The notes: a model not told the origin generated them from the sequence alone. Numbered from the stretch's first letter, positions 51,703-61,727 are shown. The stretch: 64,000 nt of DNA from Pseudoalteromonas luteoviolacea S2607 (GCF_001625575.1 NZ_AUXV01000056.1:124001-188000); one strand, 5' to 3'. Translations and numbers: made by a program.

Positions 51703-53703
51703 TTAGAGCGATAAACTGTTTAGCAGTTCATCGTCTACATTATTTGCCAATGTGACCTTTAACTTAGGAGTTCTTTCCATTTCGCGTTTGATTGCGAAGT
51801 TGGCTTCTTCGTTACGTGCCCAGCTACGACGTGCAATACCATTGTTAACATCAAACAGTAGCATTGACTTCAATCGACGTTCAGCATCATTAGATCCATC
51901 AAGCAGCATACCAAAACCGCCGTTGATCACTTCACCCCAGCCAACACCACCACCATTATGAATAGACACCCAAGTCGCGCCGCGGAAGCTATCACCGATT
52001 ACGTTGTGGATAGCCATGTCTGCGGTGAAGCGGCTGCCATCATAAATGTTAGACGTTTCACGGAATGGTGAATCAGTACCACTTACATCATGGTGGTCAC
52101 GACCTAAAACAACAGGCCCAATTTCACCGCGTTCAATGGCATCATTGAAAGCTTTCGCAATTTTCATGCGCCCTTCTGCATCCGCATATAAAATACGTGC
52201 TTGAGAGCCCACAACTAACTTGTTTTGCTTCGCATCATTGATCCATGTGATGTTGTCTTGCATCTGCTGCTGAATTTCTTCAGGTGACTCAGCCATGATT
52301 TCTTCAAGTACTTTTGCAGCAATTGCATCTGTTTTATCTAAGTCTTCAGGCTTGCCTGATGTACATACCCAACGGAATGGACCAAAGCCATAGTCAAAAC
52401 ACATTGGACCAAGAATATCTTGTACGTATGACGGGTATTTAAAATCAATGCCATTTTCTGCCATTACATCACCACCAGCACGGGATGACTCAAGTAAGAA
52501 TGCATTACCGTAATCAAAGAAATAAGTGCCCTTTGCCGTGTGCTTATTGACAGCATCTGCATGACGTTTAAGCGTTGCTTGTACTTTTTCTTTGAATACT
52601 TCTGGCTCTTCACGAATTAAACGGTTTGATTCTTCGTAGCTGATATCAACTGGGTAATAACCGCCTGACCAAGGATTGTGTAATGATGTTTGGTCAGAGC
52701 CTAGGTGGATGAAGATATCTTCTTCTAAAAATGATTCCCACACATCGACGACATTACCAATAAACGCGATCGACACCACTTCTTCGCCAGCTTGCGCTTT
52801 TTTAACACGCGCAACTAAATCAGGCATGTTGTCAACCAGCTCATCAACCCAACCTTGCTCATGACGCTTAATCGCCGCTTTAGGGTTTACCTCCGCACAT
52901 ACCGTAATACAGTTAGCAATATTACCTGCTTTAGGTTGAGCACCACTCATGCCGCCAAGACCAGCGGTTAAGAAGATCTTACCTTTTGGACTTTCACCTT
53001 TCTCAAGCACTTTACGGAATGCGTTCATAACAGTAATTGTCGTGCCATGTACAATGCCCTGTGGACCAATATACATGAACGAGCCCGCTGTCATTTGGCC
53101 ATATTGAGTCACACCAAGTGCATTGAACTTTTCCCAATCGTCTGGCTGAGAGTAGTTCGGGATCATCATACCATTTGTAACAACTACACGCGGTGCATCT
53201 TTTGACGATGGGAATAACCCCATTGGATGACCTGAGTACATGTGAAGCGTTTGGTCTTCTTCCATTTCACTCAGATATTTCATCGCTAACAAGTACTGCG
53301 CCCAGTTTTGGAATACCGCGCCATTACCACCATAAGTGATAAGCTCTTCTGGGTGCTGTGCAACTGCTGGGTCTAAGTTATTGTCAATCATTAACATGAT
53401 TGCCGCAGCTTGCTCACATTTCGCTGGGTAGTCTGAGATTGAACGCGCTTTAAGCTCATAGTTAGGCTTAAAACGATACATATAAATACGACCAAAATCT
53501 TTGAGCTCTTGTGCAAACTCAGCTGCTAGCTCTTTGTGCCACGCTTTTGGGAAGTAACGCAGTGCATTTCTGATTGCTAGCTGCTTTTCATCAGCACTTA
53601 AAATATCTTTACGCTTTGGCGCGCGGTTCGCTCCTGCCGGATAAGGTTTCGCTTCAGGCAATTCGCTAGGGATCCCCTGCTTTATTTGTTCTTGAAAATT
53701 CAT
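51703..53703 (-). CDS. hutU: Urocanate hydratase
   Basis: A 666-residue NAD-dependent enzyme that adds water to urocanate to give imidazolone propionate in histidine breakdown. Family marks: GGNGAVFQNWAQYLLAMKYL, GGMSGAQPKAGNIANC, LGSDQTSLHNPWSGGYYPVD, CFDYGFGPFRWVCTSG. The length is near the 550-residue family core plus an extra N-terminal stretch of about 100 residues, similar to other proteobacterial long forms. It starts 11 bases after the hutH stop, so it is the second gene of the operon. Confidence 0.95.
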   Translation of the reverse strand: MNFQEQIKQGIPSELPEAKPYPAGANRAPKRKDILSADEKQLAIRNALRYFPKAWHKELAAEFAQELKDFGRIYMYRFKPNYELKARSISDYPAKCEQAAAIMLMIDNNLDPAVAQHPEELITYGGNGAVFQNWAQYLLAMKYLSEMEEDQTLHMYSGHPMGLFPSSKDAPRVVVTNGMMIPNYSQPDDWEKFNALGVTQYGQMTAGSFMYIGPQGIVHGTTITVMNAFRKVLEKGESPKGKIFLTAGLGGMSGAQPKAGNIANCITVCAEVNPKAAIKRHEQGWVDELVDNMPDLVARVKKAQAGEEVVSIAFIGNVVDVWESFLEEDIFIHLGSDQTSLHNPWSGGYYPVDISYEESNRLIREEPEVFKEKVQATLKRHADAVNKHTAKGTYFFDYGNAFLLESSRAGGDVMAENGIDFKYPSYVQDILGPMCFDYGFGPFRWVCTSGKPEDLDKTDAIAAKVLEEIMAESPEEIQQQMQDNITWINDAKQNKLVVGSQARILYADAEGRMKIAKAFNDAIERGEIGPVVLGRDHHDVSGTDSPFRETSNIYDGSRFTADMAIHNVIGDSFRGATWVSIHNGGGVGWGEVINGGFGMLLDGSNDAERRLKSMLLFDVNNGIARRSWARNEEANFAIKREMERTPKLKVTLANNVDDELLNSLSL

Positions 53704-53714
53704 GTCGGATTTCC

Positions 53715-55214
53715 TTAGTTCACTGTAACCGTAAATGCTTGTGACTTAACAAACTCAACCATAGCATCGATGTCTGGCTTAAGTAGTCTGTCTTCTTCAA
53801 GTTTCGCGACCTTTGTACGGATCAAGGCATGATTTTGTTCAATAATCTCTGAACACTTATTAGGGCGCCTAAAATCAACAGCTTGCGCAGCGTACATCAG
53901 CTCGATTGCAAAGATTTTTTCAAGATTCCCCAAGATTTGGTTGAATTTACGACCTGAAATACTACCCATTGATACGTGGTCTTCCTGGCCCATCGACGTT
54001 GGTACACTGTCAGCAGATGGCGGGAAGCACAGCGATTTGTTCTCTGTTACCAATGCCGCAGTCGTATACTGAGGGATCATCATACCAGAGTTTAGACCAC
54101 CTGATGTGGTGAGCAGTCGAGGTAGTCCGTGTAAGCCTTCAAGTAGTAAATAACAGCGACGGTCTGAGATATTACCAAGCTCCGCTGCTGCAATTGATGC
54201 GTAATCAAGTACCATCGCTAAAGGCTGACCATGGAAGCTACCACCAGAGATGGCTTCTTCTTCACTGATCACAATTGGGTTATCTGTCACTGAGTTCATC
54301 TCTGTCTCAGCAAGCTCTTTTAAGTGGTTATATGCGTTACGAGACGCACCGTGCACCTGAGGAATACATCTTAATGAATATGGGTCTTGAACGCGATCGC
54401 ACTCTTCATGATCAGCCATGTTCTGTGAATCTTTGAATAAATGACGCATGCGTTTTGCAACTGCAATGTTACCTTCAAATGCACGAATCGCATGAAGTTC
54501 TTCACGGAACGGTTGCTCACTGCCTTGCATGCCTTCAATGCTCATTGCACCGGCCACATCTGCTAGGTCTAACAAATAGCGCATTTTTGTCAAACCAGTA
54601 ATGGCGTGAGATAGGATAAATTGCGTACCGTTAATAAGTGCTAGACCTTCTTTAGAGTCAAGATCCATTGCTTCAAGGTTATTATCTGCAAGTACCTGAG
54701 CCGCAGGCTTAATTTCTTCGCCTACCCAAAACTCACCTTCGCCTAGTAAAGGTAAGAATAAATGAGAAAGCGGCGCGAGATCACCAGATGCACCAACAGA
54801 ACCTTGCTCTGGCACCACTGGAATAATGTCTAGCTCAATAAACTTAAGCATACGTTCAACCACTTCTAGACGAATGCCCGAGAAGCCTTGGCTTAATGCG
54901 TGTACTTTAGTAATCAGCATCAGTTTAGAGATAGATTTAGCGATTGGATTACCCACACCAACGGCATGAGTTATTAGTAAGTTCTTTTGCAGTAGTTTGG
55001 TTTCTTCAGGGGAAACTTGCGTGTCGCACAGCGGACCAAAACCAGTATTAATACCGTACACTGCTTTATCAGACGCAGCCATTTTGTCAACGCGTTGACG
55101 GCTCTTGTTAATTTTATCTAATGCTTCCTGACAAAGCTCTGCTTTAATACTGCCATCGGCAATGCCGTTTACAATATCAAGGTTCAGACGATCAACACCA
55201 TATCTAAACGTCAT
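53715..55214 (-). CDS. hutH: Histidine ammonia-lyase
   Basis: A 499-residue enzyme that removes ammonia from histidine to give urocanate. The electrophilic MIO group forms from Ala142-Ser143-Gly144 in GSVGASGDLAPLS. YGINTGFGPL and QGSEQPFREELHAIR are also characteristic. It is first in a hutH-hutU operon. The later genes hutI and hutG are not in this window. The divergent LysR gene is a plausible regulator, in place of the usual HutC. Confidence 0.96.
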   Translation of the reverse strand: MTFRYGVDRLNLDIVNGIADGSIKAELCQEALDKINKSRQRVDKMAASDKAVYGINTGFGPLCDTQVSPEETKLLQKNLLITHAVGVGNPIAKSISKLMLITKVHALSQGFSGIRLEVVERMLKFIELDIIPVVPEQGSVGASGDLAPLSHLFLPLLGEGEFWVGEEIKPAAQVLADNNLEAMDLDSKEGLALINGTQFILSHAITGLTKMRYLLDLADVAGAMSIEGMQGSEQPFREELHAIRAFEGNIAVAKRMRHLFKDSQNMADHEECDRVQDPYSLRCIPQVHGASRNAYNHLKELAETEMNSVTDNPIVISEEEAISGGSFHGQPLAMVLDYASIAAAELGNISDRRCYLLLEGLHGLPRLLTTSGGLNSGMMIPQYTTAALVTENKSLCFPPSADSVPTSMGQEDHVSMGSISGRKFNQILGNLEKIFAIELMYAAQAVDFRRPNKCSEIIEQNHALIRTKVAKLEEDRLLKPDIDAMVEFVKSQAFTVTVN

Positions 55215-55432
55215 CTTATTCTCCTAAATATTTGTGTTTCTTGAGCAACTATGTGCTTCGATGGCGGAATGTTAGCTTGCTAGAGATGTTTTATAAATGC
55301 ATAATAATCGTAATTCATTCCGGTTTTATCAAACTTTAAAAACAATTGCTCATACAAAACACAAACTGAGCAATTACTGTGCTAAATAGACTATTTCATA
55401 GTTCGCTAAACGAAGTTATAAGAGGCCACCCA

Positions 55433-56341
55433 GTGCAAGTTCATGACGTAGATTTACGCCTTCTAAGGATTTTTGTTGCCATCGTTGAATGTGGGGGACT
55501 TTCAGCCGCTGAATCTCGCTTAAATATTGGGCGTTCAACAATCAGCTCTCACCTTTCTGATCTAGAGGTAAGACTTGGGATTAAACTCTGCAAACGTGGT
55601 AGAGGTGGGTTCGAATTAACAGAACCTGGGCGCGTCACTTACCAAGCTTCTCTTGAATTACTGCAGCAGTGTGACGCGTTCGCCACCACTGTAGCAAGTT
55701 CTAAAAATGAACTCTCAGGCCGCGTGACAATCGCCACAATAGATACCATGGTGAGTGATCCGCGTTGCGGCGTGGCTAGAGCAATATCAGCACTCAAAGC
55801 AAAAGGCGGAAATATTCAATTTGAAATGAATGTTTGTGAAGCTAGAGAGGTTGAGACATCTGTTATTAATGGCCGTTCTTTAGTGGGGCTTGGTGTAAGT
55901 CGACATCATTTACGTGGCCTTGATTATTACCCCCTTCATGACGAAACCAACTTTTTATATTGCGCCCAAGGGCACCCCTTATTTGATTGTAAAGATTCTC
56001 AAGTAATACGCCTGCTTAAAAATGCTGAGGTAGTAACAAGTAACTATATGCGGGATAAAGAAACCAGAAACGACGGCTTGAACTACCAAAACAGTGCAAT
56101 AGCATATCATGATGAAGGCATTGCCCATTTAATATTGTCGGGTGAGTTTATAGGTTACTTACCAGAACATTACGCCAGTTATTGGGTTGATAAAGGCTTG
56201 TTTAAAGCAATATTGCCAAAAAAGTATTCTTATAAGATTCCGGTAGTGCTAATTACCGCAAAAAATAGCAGTATGTCACCACTGGCCAACGCAATTATCG
56301 AAGAGTTAAAAAGAAGTCACGCAGTTTTACACAATAGCTAA
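55433..56341 (+). CDS. LysR family transcriptional regulator
   Basis: About 302 residues from GTG 55433 (AGAGG seven bases upstream). The longer frame from GTG 55379 adds 18 residues not seen in relatives. The N-terminal helix-turn-helix reads LLRIFVAIVECGGLSAAESR and continues LNIGRSTISSHLSDLEVRLG; the rest is the effector-binding domain. It is divergent from hutH with a 218-base promoter gap, so control of hut genes by histidine or urocanate is likely but unproven. Confidence 0.9.
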   Translation: MQVHDVDLRLLRIFVAIVECGGLSAAESRLNIGRSTISSHLSDLEVRLGIKLCKRGRGGFELTEPGRVTYQASLELLQQCDAFATTVASSKNELSGRVTIATIDTMVSDPRCGVARAISALKAKGGNIQFEMNVCEAREVETSVINGRSLVGLGVSRHHLRGLDYYPLHDETNFLYCAQGHPLFDCKDSQVIRLLKNAEVVTSNYMRDKETRNDGLNYQNSAIAYHDEGIAHLILSGEFIGYLPEHYASYWVDKGLFKAILPKKYSYKIPVVLITAKNSSMSPLANAIIEELKRSHAVLHNS

Positions 56342-56360
56342 ATCTTCTACTCGTATGTAT

Positions 56361-56801
56361 TTAATCAAAAAACCATGAGAACATTGCTTCACCTATGGTT
56401 AAAGGCAACCAAGACCTTATCGCTGCACGCCCATATGAAGAGAATTGCGCTATTTGTGACTGACGAATATCCATCGACAATTCACTTGGAGGCATCACAT
56501 AAATTAAAGGATAATAATTGTCTATCAAAGACTTTAGAGCGGCATTTTGTATAAAAGAAATCCCCTCCTCGCGCACTACGCCAAATGCCAAACACGGGCA
56601 GTAACAGTTCATAAACAAATTAAAGCGGTGGCCTGCACTTTCAAAAGTGGCACTGTAATAGTTTTTTGGGTATTCAAAACCCTGGATATCCTTAACCTGA
56701 ACTTTGCCATAGCGCTCTAGCATGTAACAAAGTTCAGTGAATTGCTTAAATTCAGTTGGCTTAACATTGTATCCCATCAATTCTTCGGGCAAGAATGTCA
56801 T
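56361..56801 (-). CDS. Hypothetical cytoplasmic protein
   Basis: 146 residues, start ATG 56801. Sequence features: LCYMLERYGKVQVKDIQGFE, FNLFMNCYCPCLAFGVVREE with two Cys, and SYGRAAIRSWLPLTIGEAM. No signal peptide and no recognised family. It is convergent with the LysR gene. The even codon structure and lack of overlap support a real gene. Confidence 0.6.
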   Translation of the reverse strand: MTFLPEELMGYNVKPTEFKQFTELCYMLERYGKVQVKDIQGFEYPKNYYSATFESAGHRFNLFMNCYCPCLAFGVVREEGISFIQNAALKSLIDNYYPLIYVMPPSELSMDIRQSQIAQFSSYGRAAIRSWLPLTIGEAMFSWFFD

Positions 56802-56869
56802 ATTTTTTGTGGCGTGTTTAAACTATGTGGCAGTAACATAAAGTATGTACGCAAAAATGCAAACTACCT

Positions 56870-57280
56870 TTAATCTACCAGAAATTTTTTGGTCATCCCT
56901 TGGCTTTTAGGCGCTACTAACCTGTAACCCAGTTTTTCATAAAATTCAGGCTCATCGGCTATCATGGATACGTAGGAACCTTCAAATACTGCAGACGCCA
57001 AATAGGTATCAATGCACTCCATTACCTTTCTACCTAGCCCTGTACCTTGATATTCTGGATCTACTGCAACATCAACAATTTCAAAGTTACATGCACCGTC
57101 ACCAACCACTCTGCCCATAGCAATTAATACTTCATGCTCATTGCGGATCGAAACACCATATAGAGAGTTCTTTAAACCTATTTGAGCAGCTTGTAATGAT
57201 TTCCCTGATAACCCAGCTTTCAGGCGCATATCACAGTACTCTTGGGTGGTTGGTACTTTGTGTTCTATTTTGTGTGTCAT
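56870..57280 (-). CDS. GNAT family N-acetyltransferase
   Basis: A 136-residue acetyltransferase. Motif A is DVAVDPEYQGTGLGRKVMEC and the C-terminal part has MIADEPEFYEKLGYRLVAPK. It resembles the group annotated as possible spermidine/diamine or ribosomal-protein acetyltransferases, but the acceptor is unknown. It may be co-transcribed with the hypothetical gene at 56361-56801. Confidence 0.88.
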   Translation of the reverse strand: MTHKIEHKVPTTQEYCDMRLKAGLSGKSLQAAQIGLKNSLYGVSIRNEHEVLIAMGRVVGDGACNFEIVDVAVDPEYQGTGLGRKVMECIDTYLASAVFEGSYVSMIADEPEFYEKLGYRLVAPKSQGMTKKFLVD

Positions 57281-57400
57281 ACTACAACTCTCCTTACTTC
57301 AGTTTCTATATATGATACACAAAAGCTGTATATATAAACAGTACTTAATTATCCCCGTTAGACAATATGTTTGATAATGTTCGTCGTGAATTCCATTTAC

Positions 57401-57422
57401 AAAAAAGCAAGTATGCTTTTTT
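57401..57422 (-). terminator. Bidirectional hairpin downstream of the secreted-protein gene
   Basis: AAAAAAGCA and TGCTTTTTT form a nine-base stem with a four-base loop. It lies 41-62 bases beyond the stop of the minus-strand gene at 57463 and has T-runs on both strands. Confidence 0.75.
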
Positions 57423-57462
57423 GTGATTCTGCAGACGCAGAACCACATAAAAATGAAAAAGA

Positions 57463-57918
57463 TCAGTGCAGGTGATTTGCACTTGAAGATAGCTGTTCCT
57501 CTGATACATCTACATCAAATTGCTTTAAAATGGGCCCACTGCCATACCAATACGTACCATAGGCACATGTGTTTAAACTTTCCCACGTACCATCCGTATA
57601 TAATACACGACGTGCGCACGCTTCAGCGTTGCCACTGGGCTGGCGACTACTATTTGTAAAGCGACAATACTCACCACTATTACAATCCCACCTGCCAGAA
57701 CTGCCATGGTAAGACCAAGTCACCTCTGCAATTGGCTTACTGGCATTAAGTCTAAAAACAACTGACGATACCGGTGAGACTGTTGGACTCGAACAAAAAT
57801 GTGCAGACCACTCTTGTGGAGTCGGCGTTCCACTAATCACGCATTCAACCACAGCAGCTTGACTATTCATGCTAGCCGTACTAAGTCCAATCGCCGCGAG
57901 TAAAAAATAAGTTTTCAT
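57463..57918 (-). CDS. Small secreted protein of unknown function
   Basis: 151 residues with a signal peptide (MKTYFLLAAIGLSTASMNSQ, cleavage near SQAAV). Mature part has about eight Cys (VECVISG, FCSSPTV, DCNSGEYC, ACARRVLY, NTCAYGTYW) that may form disulfides. No family was recognised, though Trp/Cys-rich secreted lectin- or binding-like proteins look similar. It stands alone, with a terminator to its left. Confidence 0.6.
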   Translation of the reverse strand: MKTYFLLAAIGLSTASMNSQAAVVECVISGTPTPQEWSAHFCSSPTVSPVSSVVFRLNASKPIAEVTWSYHGSSGRWDCNSGEYCRFTNSSRQPSGNAEACARRVLYTDGTWESLNTCAYGTYWYGSGPILKQFDVDVSEEQLSSSANHLH

Positions 57919-58436
57919 ATAAATTTCCTTTTGATTATTGTTACTTATTAAGATTCCTCATTAAATTTGCAGGTTAAAACGCAGCCGTCAATACCAGCCC
58001 TATGGTTGTTAAAACTCAAATTCTAATGAGATATTTGCAACAAAAGTAACTTCTTGAGTTCCGTCTTACTTAAGTGTTTATTGAATAGAAGGGAGAAATA
58101 ATAGGCGTAGATAAAACAATTATTTCATAAATCGAAAAATCAAAATAATCTTCCTGCACCACAAGTTCGGTATACTTCACCTTATCGATAATCATTCTAG
58201 CTAGGTAATACTGGAAGAATTGCTTTGCGTTGACACGCTACCCTGTTGCAATTATTTAATCTCAACAGCTAACTTGGCATGGAATTATAAATTCAATCAG
58301 TGTTCGCTAAGACTCCTTATAGTGTTGTGACTTTAAATGAACTTTTATGAACTTTTATGACCAAATTTTATCATCACAATAATTCATCAGTCACAAGCAA
58401 AAAATCCTATCCTCGCGTCGTTTTAAAAATAAACAG
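57919..58436. other. Gap without a confident gene
   Basis: About 520 AT-rich bases. A duplicated decamer ATGAACTTTT occurs at about 58337-58356. A 41-codon minus-strand frame (58070-58195) has an ATG but no clear ribosome binding site. On the same strand a 17-codon tail ending VANISLEFEF then TAA looks like the end of a beta-barrel protein; it may be the relic of a lost gene. Confidence 0.5.
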
Positions 58437-58898
58437 TCATCGTTTATGTTGATAGTGTGAAACTTGGTATCTCGTTAACGCATTTTTTATCTGGCTATCT
58501 GGTGTTGTATCTGGAAATAGGAAGTAGCTTGGCGCCATGATTTTTGATTTTGACTCAATGTGAATTACAAATATATTTTTAACTGGGTAGCTTTCATCAG
58601 CAATTTCACGAATTGATTTAAGGTACTGTGCACCTGTTTTTGAATTTGTATCTAAGACTTCAGCAGTCCCCTTTAGCTTATAACCTCTTTGTTCAAATAC
58701 ATCAATCAAAGAAACGCACACATTGGCGTTAGCTATCACATTGTGCTCACTAATTGGCGAAGCGATATTTGCTATCAATAGCGTGTCATCATTCACTAAT
58801 GTAAATATTTCCTTTGGGGACACATTTGGCGTCATATCTTCGCCAACGGTAGCAAGCCAGCACAGCACACTTTTATTTACATACTCTTTTAATTCCAC
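58437..58898 (-). CDS. Pyridoxamine 5'-phosphate oxidase-like FMN-binding protein
   Basis: A 153-residue split-barrel flavin-binding protein: VLCWLATVGEDMTPNVSPKE followed by LLIANIASPISEHNVIANAN and VCVSLIDVFEQRGYKLKGTA are the family pattern. It is likely to bind FMN; the substrate is unknown. The start is GTG 58898 with AAGGG nine bases upstream. It is a single gene. Confidence 0.9.
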   Translation of the reverse strand: MELKEYVNKSVLCWLATVGEDMTPNVSPKEIFTLVNDDTLLIANIASPISEHNVIANANVCVSLIDVFEQRGYKLKGTAEVLDTNSKTGAQYLKSIREIADESYPVKNIFVIHIESKSKIMAPSYFLFPDTTPDSQIKNALTRYQVSHYQHKR

Positions 58899-59037
58899 GT
58901 CACTGAACCCTTCGAATAATCGATGTCTAACAATTTAATTTATTACCGTATTACAGGCTACCTTGAAGCCAGCCTATATTAGAAAATCTCACATTCGTGC
59001 TAAGACAATCACAATCAGACTACGAACTTCATAGTAA

Positions 59038-59700
59038 CTAAGCCCAAAAAATCCCCTTCGGTAACTCAAAACAGCTATATTCTGAATGGACAACGCTTCG
59101 CTTTGATGGGCTCAACAACTTCTCTGAACAATGCAATAAATGTGGCCGCATTGCCAAAAGGCCACCTGTAGACATTTCACAATTAAAAGCACTCTGTTTT
59201 TCTACACATGTTTTGATCGCCCCTACCGAGAGCAGCCCCAGCTGATGACTTGCAGGGATCACCTTTAAACACCCATTTTTGCGATCAGTATCATTTAGAT
59301 GTAACCTTAACGTATCCATCTGATTCAGAACATCTATTGAAGGCTGCACATGATGAACACCTTCTTTAATACTCCAAGACCGCCAGCCTTTCATAAAAAA
59401 CTGTTGAGAAACACTGACTGTTTTATCTTGATGCCAAGGAACTGCCCAATTATTTGAAGCCGATTTATTAAATAAGATTGCACGTACTAAGTGCGCTTTT
59501 CGACCAAGTAAATGTGCTGCGAGTTGTGTCATATATTTCGAATGAGCCAATTTATAAACGGACGCAAACTTTTTATCTGTATTTCGTATTCCTGGGCGAG
59601 CAACAGTACAGTTACGAGAAAGCTCTAGACTAACGTGCTTGGCTAGTTGAGTTAACACCCCTGCATCGAATATTTCAAACCCGTTTTCATGCAACGTCAT
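59038..59700 (-). CDS. Phytanoyl-CoA dioxygenase family protein
   Basis: A 220-residue Fe(II)/2-oxoglutarate oxygenase. The iron-binding HxD is WHQDKT (in NNWAVPWHQDKTVSV), the distal His is in MRPHLLHCSEK and the 2-oxoglutarate-binding Arg in SPSKRSVVHSEYSC. The substrate is unknown; relatives hydroxylate small molecules or lipids. It lies 25 bases downstream of the WYL regulator gene on the same strand. Confidence 0.9.
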   Translation of the reverse strand: MTLHENGFEIFDAGVLTQLAKHVSLELSRNCTVARPGIRNTDKKFASVYKLAHSKYMTQLAAHLLGRKAHLVRAILFNKSASNNWAVPWHQDKTVSVSQQFFMKGWRSWSIKEGVHHVQPSIDVLNQMDTLRLHLNDTDRKNGCLKVIPASHQLGLLSVGAIKTCVEKQSAFNCEMSTGGLLAMRPHLLHCSEKLLSPSKRSVVHSEYSCFELPKGIFWA

Positions 59701-59724
59701 GTGATCTCTTTTACTCCGTTCAAT

Positions 59725-60453
59725 TTAGTTTTCTGGTGTTTTTTTGATTCTTTTTTTAAGGTCAGACAATGGAATTACTTTAAACTCTCCGTTTACGTGG
59801 TTAATTTTCTCGATTCTATCGCAGCGAAATATACGTGCATCATTACGTAAATGGTCCCAGGCCAGTACATACCAAACTGGGTAACTCAAAAATAGATAAT
59901 GAGGCTCGATAACACGGGTACTGCGATCTCTTCGCTCGTTCATATAAACTATTTCTATCGGCTGCGTCATTAAAAATGCTTGATGAAGCAATTGAACCGA
60001 TGCAATATTTGGAGATTCAAAGTTGGCCAATACAAAAGTCGACGCTGATTTGCCTATAATAATTCGTGATTTAAGTCCGTTTACTTTAGATTTCATCGTA
60101 GGAGAAAACGAGGCCATTATCTTATGTCGCACACTGCTTAAGTGCGCCATAAATAACGGAGACTCCATCTGCTCAGCAATCGCTAGGCTTATCATCAAGT
60201 CAACCGCTTCGGTATAGGTCAAGTTAATCCTTCCAACACCCCAATGCCTCGCAAGCCTGATCCCTCCACCTCGACCAACGTCGGTTTCAATAGGTAAACC
60301 TTTCGACTTTAAAACATCAATATCTCGATTTAATGTTCGCGTACTTACCCCCACTTCCTTAGCTAGATCGCCAATTGTGATGGGGAGGTCTGATTTTAAA
60401 CGGGCAGTAATAACTTCTAGCCGTTCGATTCGGGAAACAGTAGATGATCGCAT
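59725..60453 (-). CDS. YafY-like HTH/WYL-domain transcriptional regulator
   Basis: A 242-residue regulator. The N-terminal helix-turn-helix is visible (ITIGDLAKEVGVSTRTLNRD, then IDVLKSKGLPIETDVGRGGG) and the C-terminal WYL domain has PVWYVLAWDHLRNDARIFRC and DRIEKINHV. WYL domains sense small molecules or nucleic acids. It is upstream of the PhyH-type gene and divergent from the DUF4345 gene, either of which may be a target. Confidence 0.92.
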   Translation of the reverse strand: MRSSTVSRIERLEVITARLKSDLPITIGDLAKEVGVSTRTLNRDIDVLKSKGLPIETDVGRGGGIRLARHWGVGRINLTYTEAVDLMISLAIAEQMESPLFMAHLSSVRHKIMASFSPTMKSKVNGLKSRIIIGKSASTFVLANFESPNIASVQLLHQAFLMTQPIEIVYMNERRDRSTRVIEPHYLFLSYPVWYVLAWDHLRNDARIFRCDRIEKINHVNGEFKVIPLSDLKKRIKKTPEN

Positions 60454-60537
60454 AGCACAACAAATATGACATAAAGTGGCATATTTATCTATAAGCTTCT
60501 CACTACAAACTCATTTAGAACAAACAAGAGGTATGAG

Positions 60538-60924
60538 ATGTCGAGAAACATAATTGGTCGTTTAATGGTTGGATTGTTGGCAATTTTTTTTATGGGGACA
60601 GGTCTTATATTTATGTTTAGCCCCCTAAGTATGCTAAGTCATGTTTTCATAGACCCGATCGAATCTGCCGCAGGGTTATCAAGTATTAGAGCATTATGGG
60701 GAGGTTCAACCATCGCTATTTGGTTGATGGTATTAATTGGCGCTATCAAAAATAAAATTGATTACATTTGGGTCGGATTAGTTTCATTATTGTTGGTGCT
60801 GATGGGTAGACTGGTAGGGCTTTTAAGCGATGGAGGGTACGCTGAGTTGTTGTTTATGTGTATTCCAACAGTTGTCGCAACCAGTATTTTGCTTGTTGCT
60901 TGTAAGCTAATGAAACCAAATTAG
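60538..60924 (+). CDS. DUF4345 family membrane protein
   Basis: A 128-residue protein with four hydrophobic segments: VGLLAIFFMGTGLIFMFSPL, STIAIWLMVLIGAIKN, IWVGLVSLLLVLMGRLVGLL and VVATSILLVACKL. SSIRALWGGSTIA and MGRLVGLLSDG are DUF4345 marks. The function is unknown. The divergent WYL regulator, 85 bases away, is its likely controller. Confidence 0.8.
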   Translation: MSRNIIGRLMVGLLAIFFMGTGLIFMFSPLSMLSHVFIDPIESAAGLSSIRALWGGSTIAIWLMVLIGAIKNKIDYIWVGLVSLLLVLMGRLVGLLSDGGYAELLFMCIPTVVATSILLVACKLMKPN

Positions 60925-60951
60925 TAGGTCAGAGAAGTACAAATGACAATA

Positions 60952-61278
60952 TTATCCATTTAAGCTCTTTGCTTTGCAAATTCCAAACAATAATACAATC
61001 ATATAAATGCTGTATAATGCTGCTTGGTCTACCCAAGTAGCAACTTCTAAGGAGCCAATTAATCGCAAGAAATCATTTACCACAATCGCACCAAACGCAG
61101 TAATCAAAGCATTAGTGCGAAAATAAACCAAACCACATTGACTGATTGTTATCACTGAAGAAGCAAATGTGGCAATAGAAAAGTAATAAGCAATCACAGA
61201 CATCGCACCAGGTATAATGCTTGGTAATAACAACAATACAGATATTAAAATCGTCAATCGACCATAGAGCTTCATCAT
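60952..61278 (-). CDS. Hypothetical small membrane protein
   Basis: About 108 residues from ATG 61278 (AGGA about ten bases upstream). A TTG three codons earlier is open too. Four hydrophobic stretches span LTILISVLLLLPSIIPGAMS to LYSIYMIVLLFGICKA. No family was recognised. It is convergent with the DUF4345 gene. Confidence 0.6.
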   Translation of the reverse strand: MMKLYGRLTILISVLLLLPSIIPGAMSVIAYYFSIATFASSVITISQCGLVYFRTNALITAFGAIVVNDFLRLIGSLEVATWVDQAALYSIYMIVLLFGICKAKSLNG

Positions 61279-61287
61279 ATTACTCAA

Positions 61288-61710
61288 TTCCTAAAATTTA
61301 ACCCTCTTTCATCAAAATAATTAAATATAGAGTCTACAGCAACCCCTACGACATTAAATACATTCGATTTTTTATCGCATTGAAGTCAGAGGGGTATCAT
61401 TTTCTCTGAATGCACGCCCTCTTTTTTCATTAAAAGAACAAATAAATCAGACAATTCAATACATTCATCTAGCTTTATTTATTTTTGTGATTATCATTTA
61501 CAGCCATCAAAGCATTTATTCATTCACCTAATACTTATTTAAACCGCTGATTTCATCTAATAACTTGCCCACTCTCCCTATCGTAAACCATCTATATTCA
61601 GTCTATTTAGATTCAGAATTTTAAGTCCACAATAACTATTGGCGTGTTTACGTGTTAGAACAATTACCTTAAAATTATTAGAAGAGGTTAGAAGAAGAAA
61701 AAGCGAAGTT
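61288..61710. other. Gene-free gap before the beta-propeller gene
   Basis: About 420 AT-rich bases. A short inverted repeat (TCAGAG and CTCTGA, about 61386-61409) could be a terminator or operator. No gene-sized frame with a ribosome binding site was convincing. The right edge holds the presumed promoter and leader of the propeller gene. Confidence 0.5.
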
Positions 61711-61727
61711 ATGAATTGCATTACAAT

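Noticed and set aside
58070..58195. 41-codon minus-strand frame starting MIIDKVKYTELVV
   Set aside because: No clear ribosome binding site and no recognised family; length is unremarkable for AT-rich spacer.
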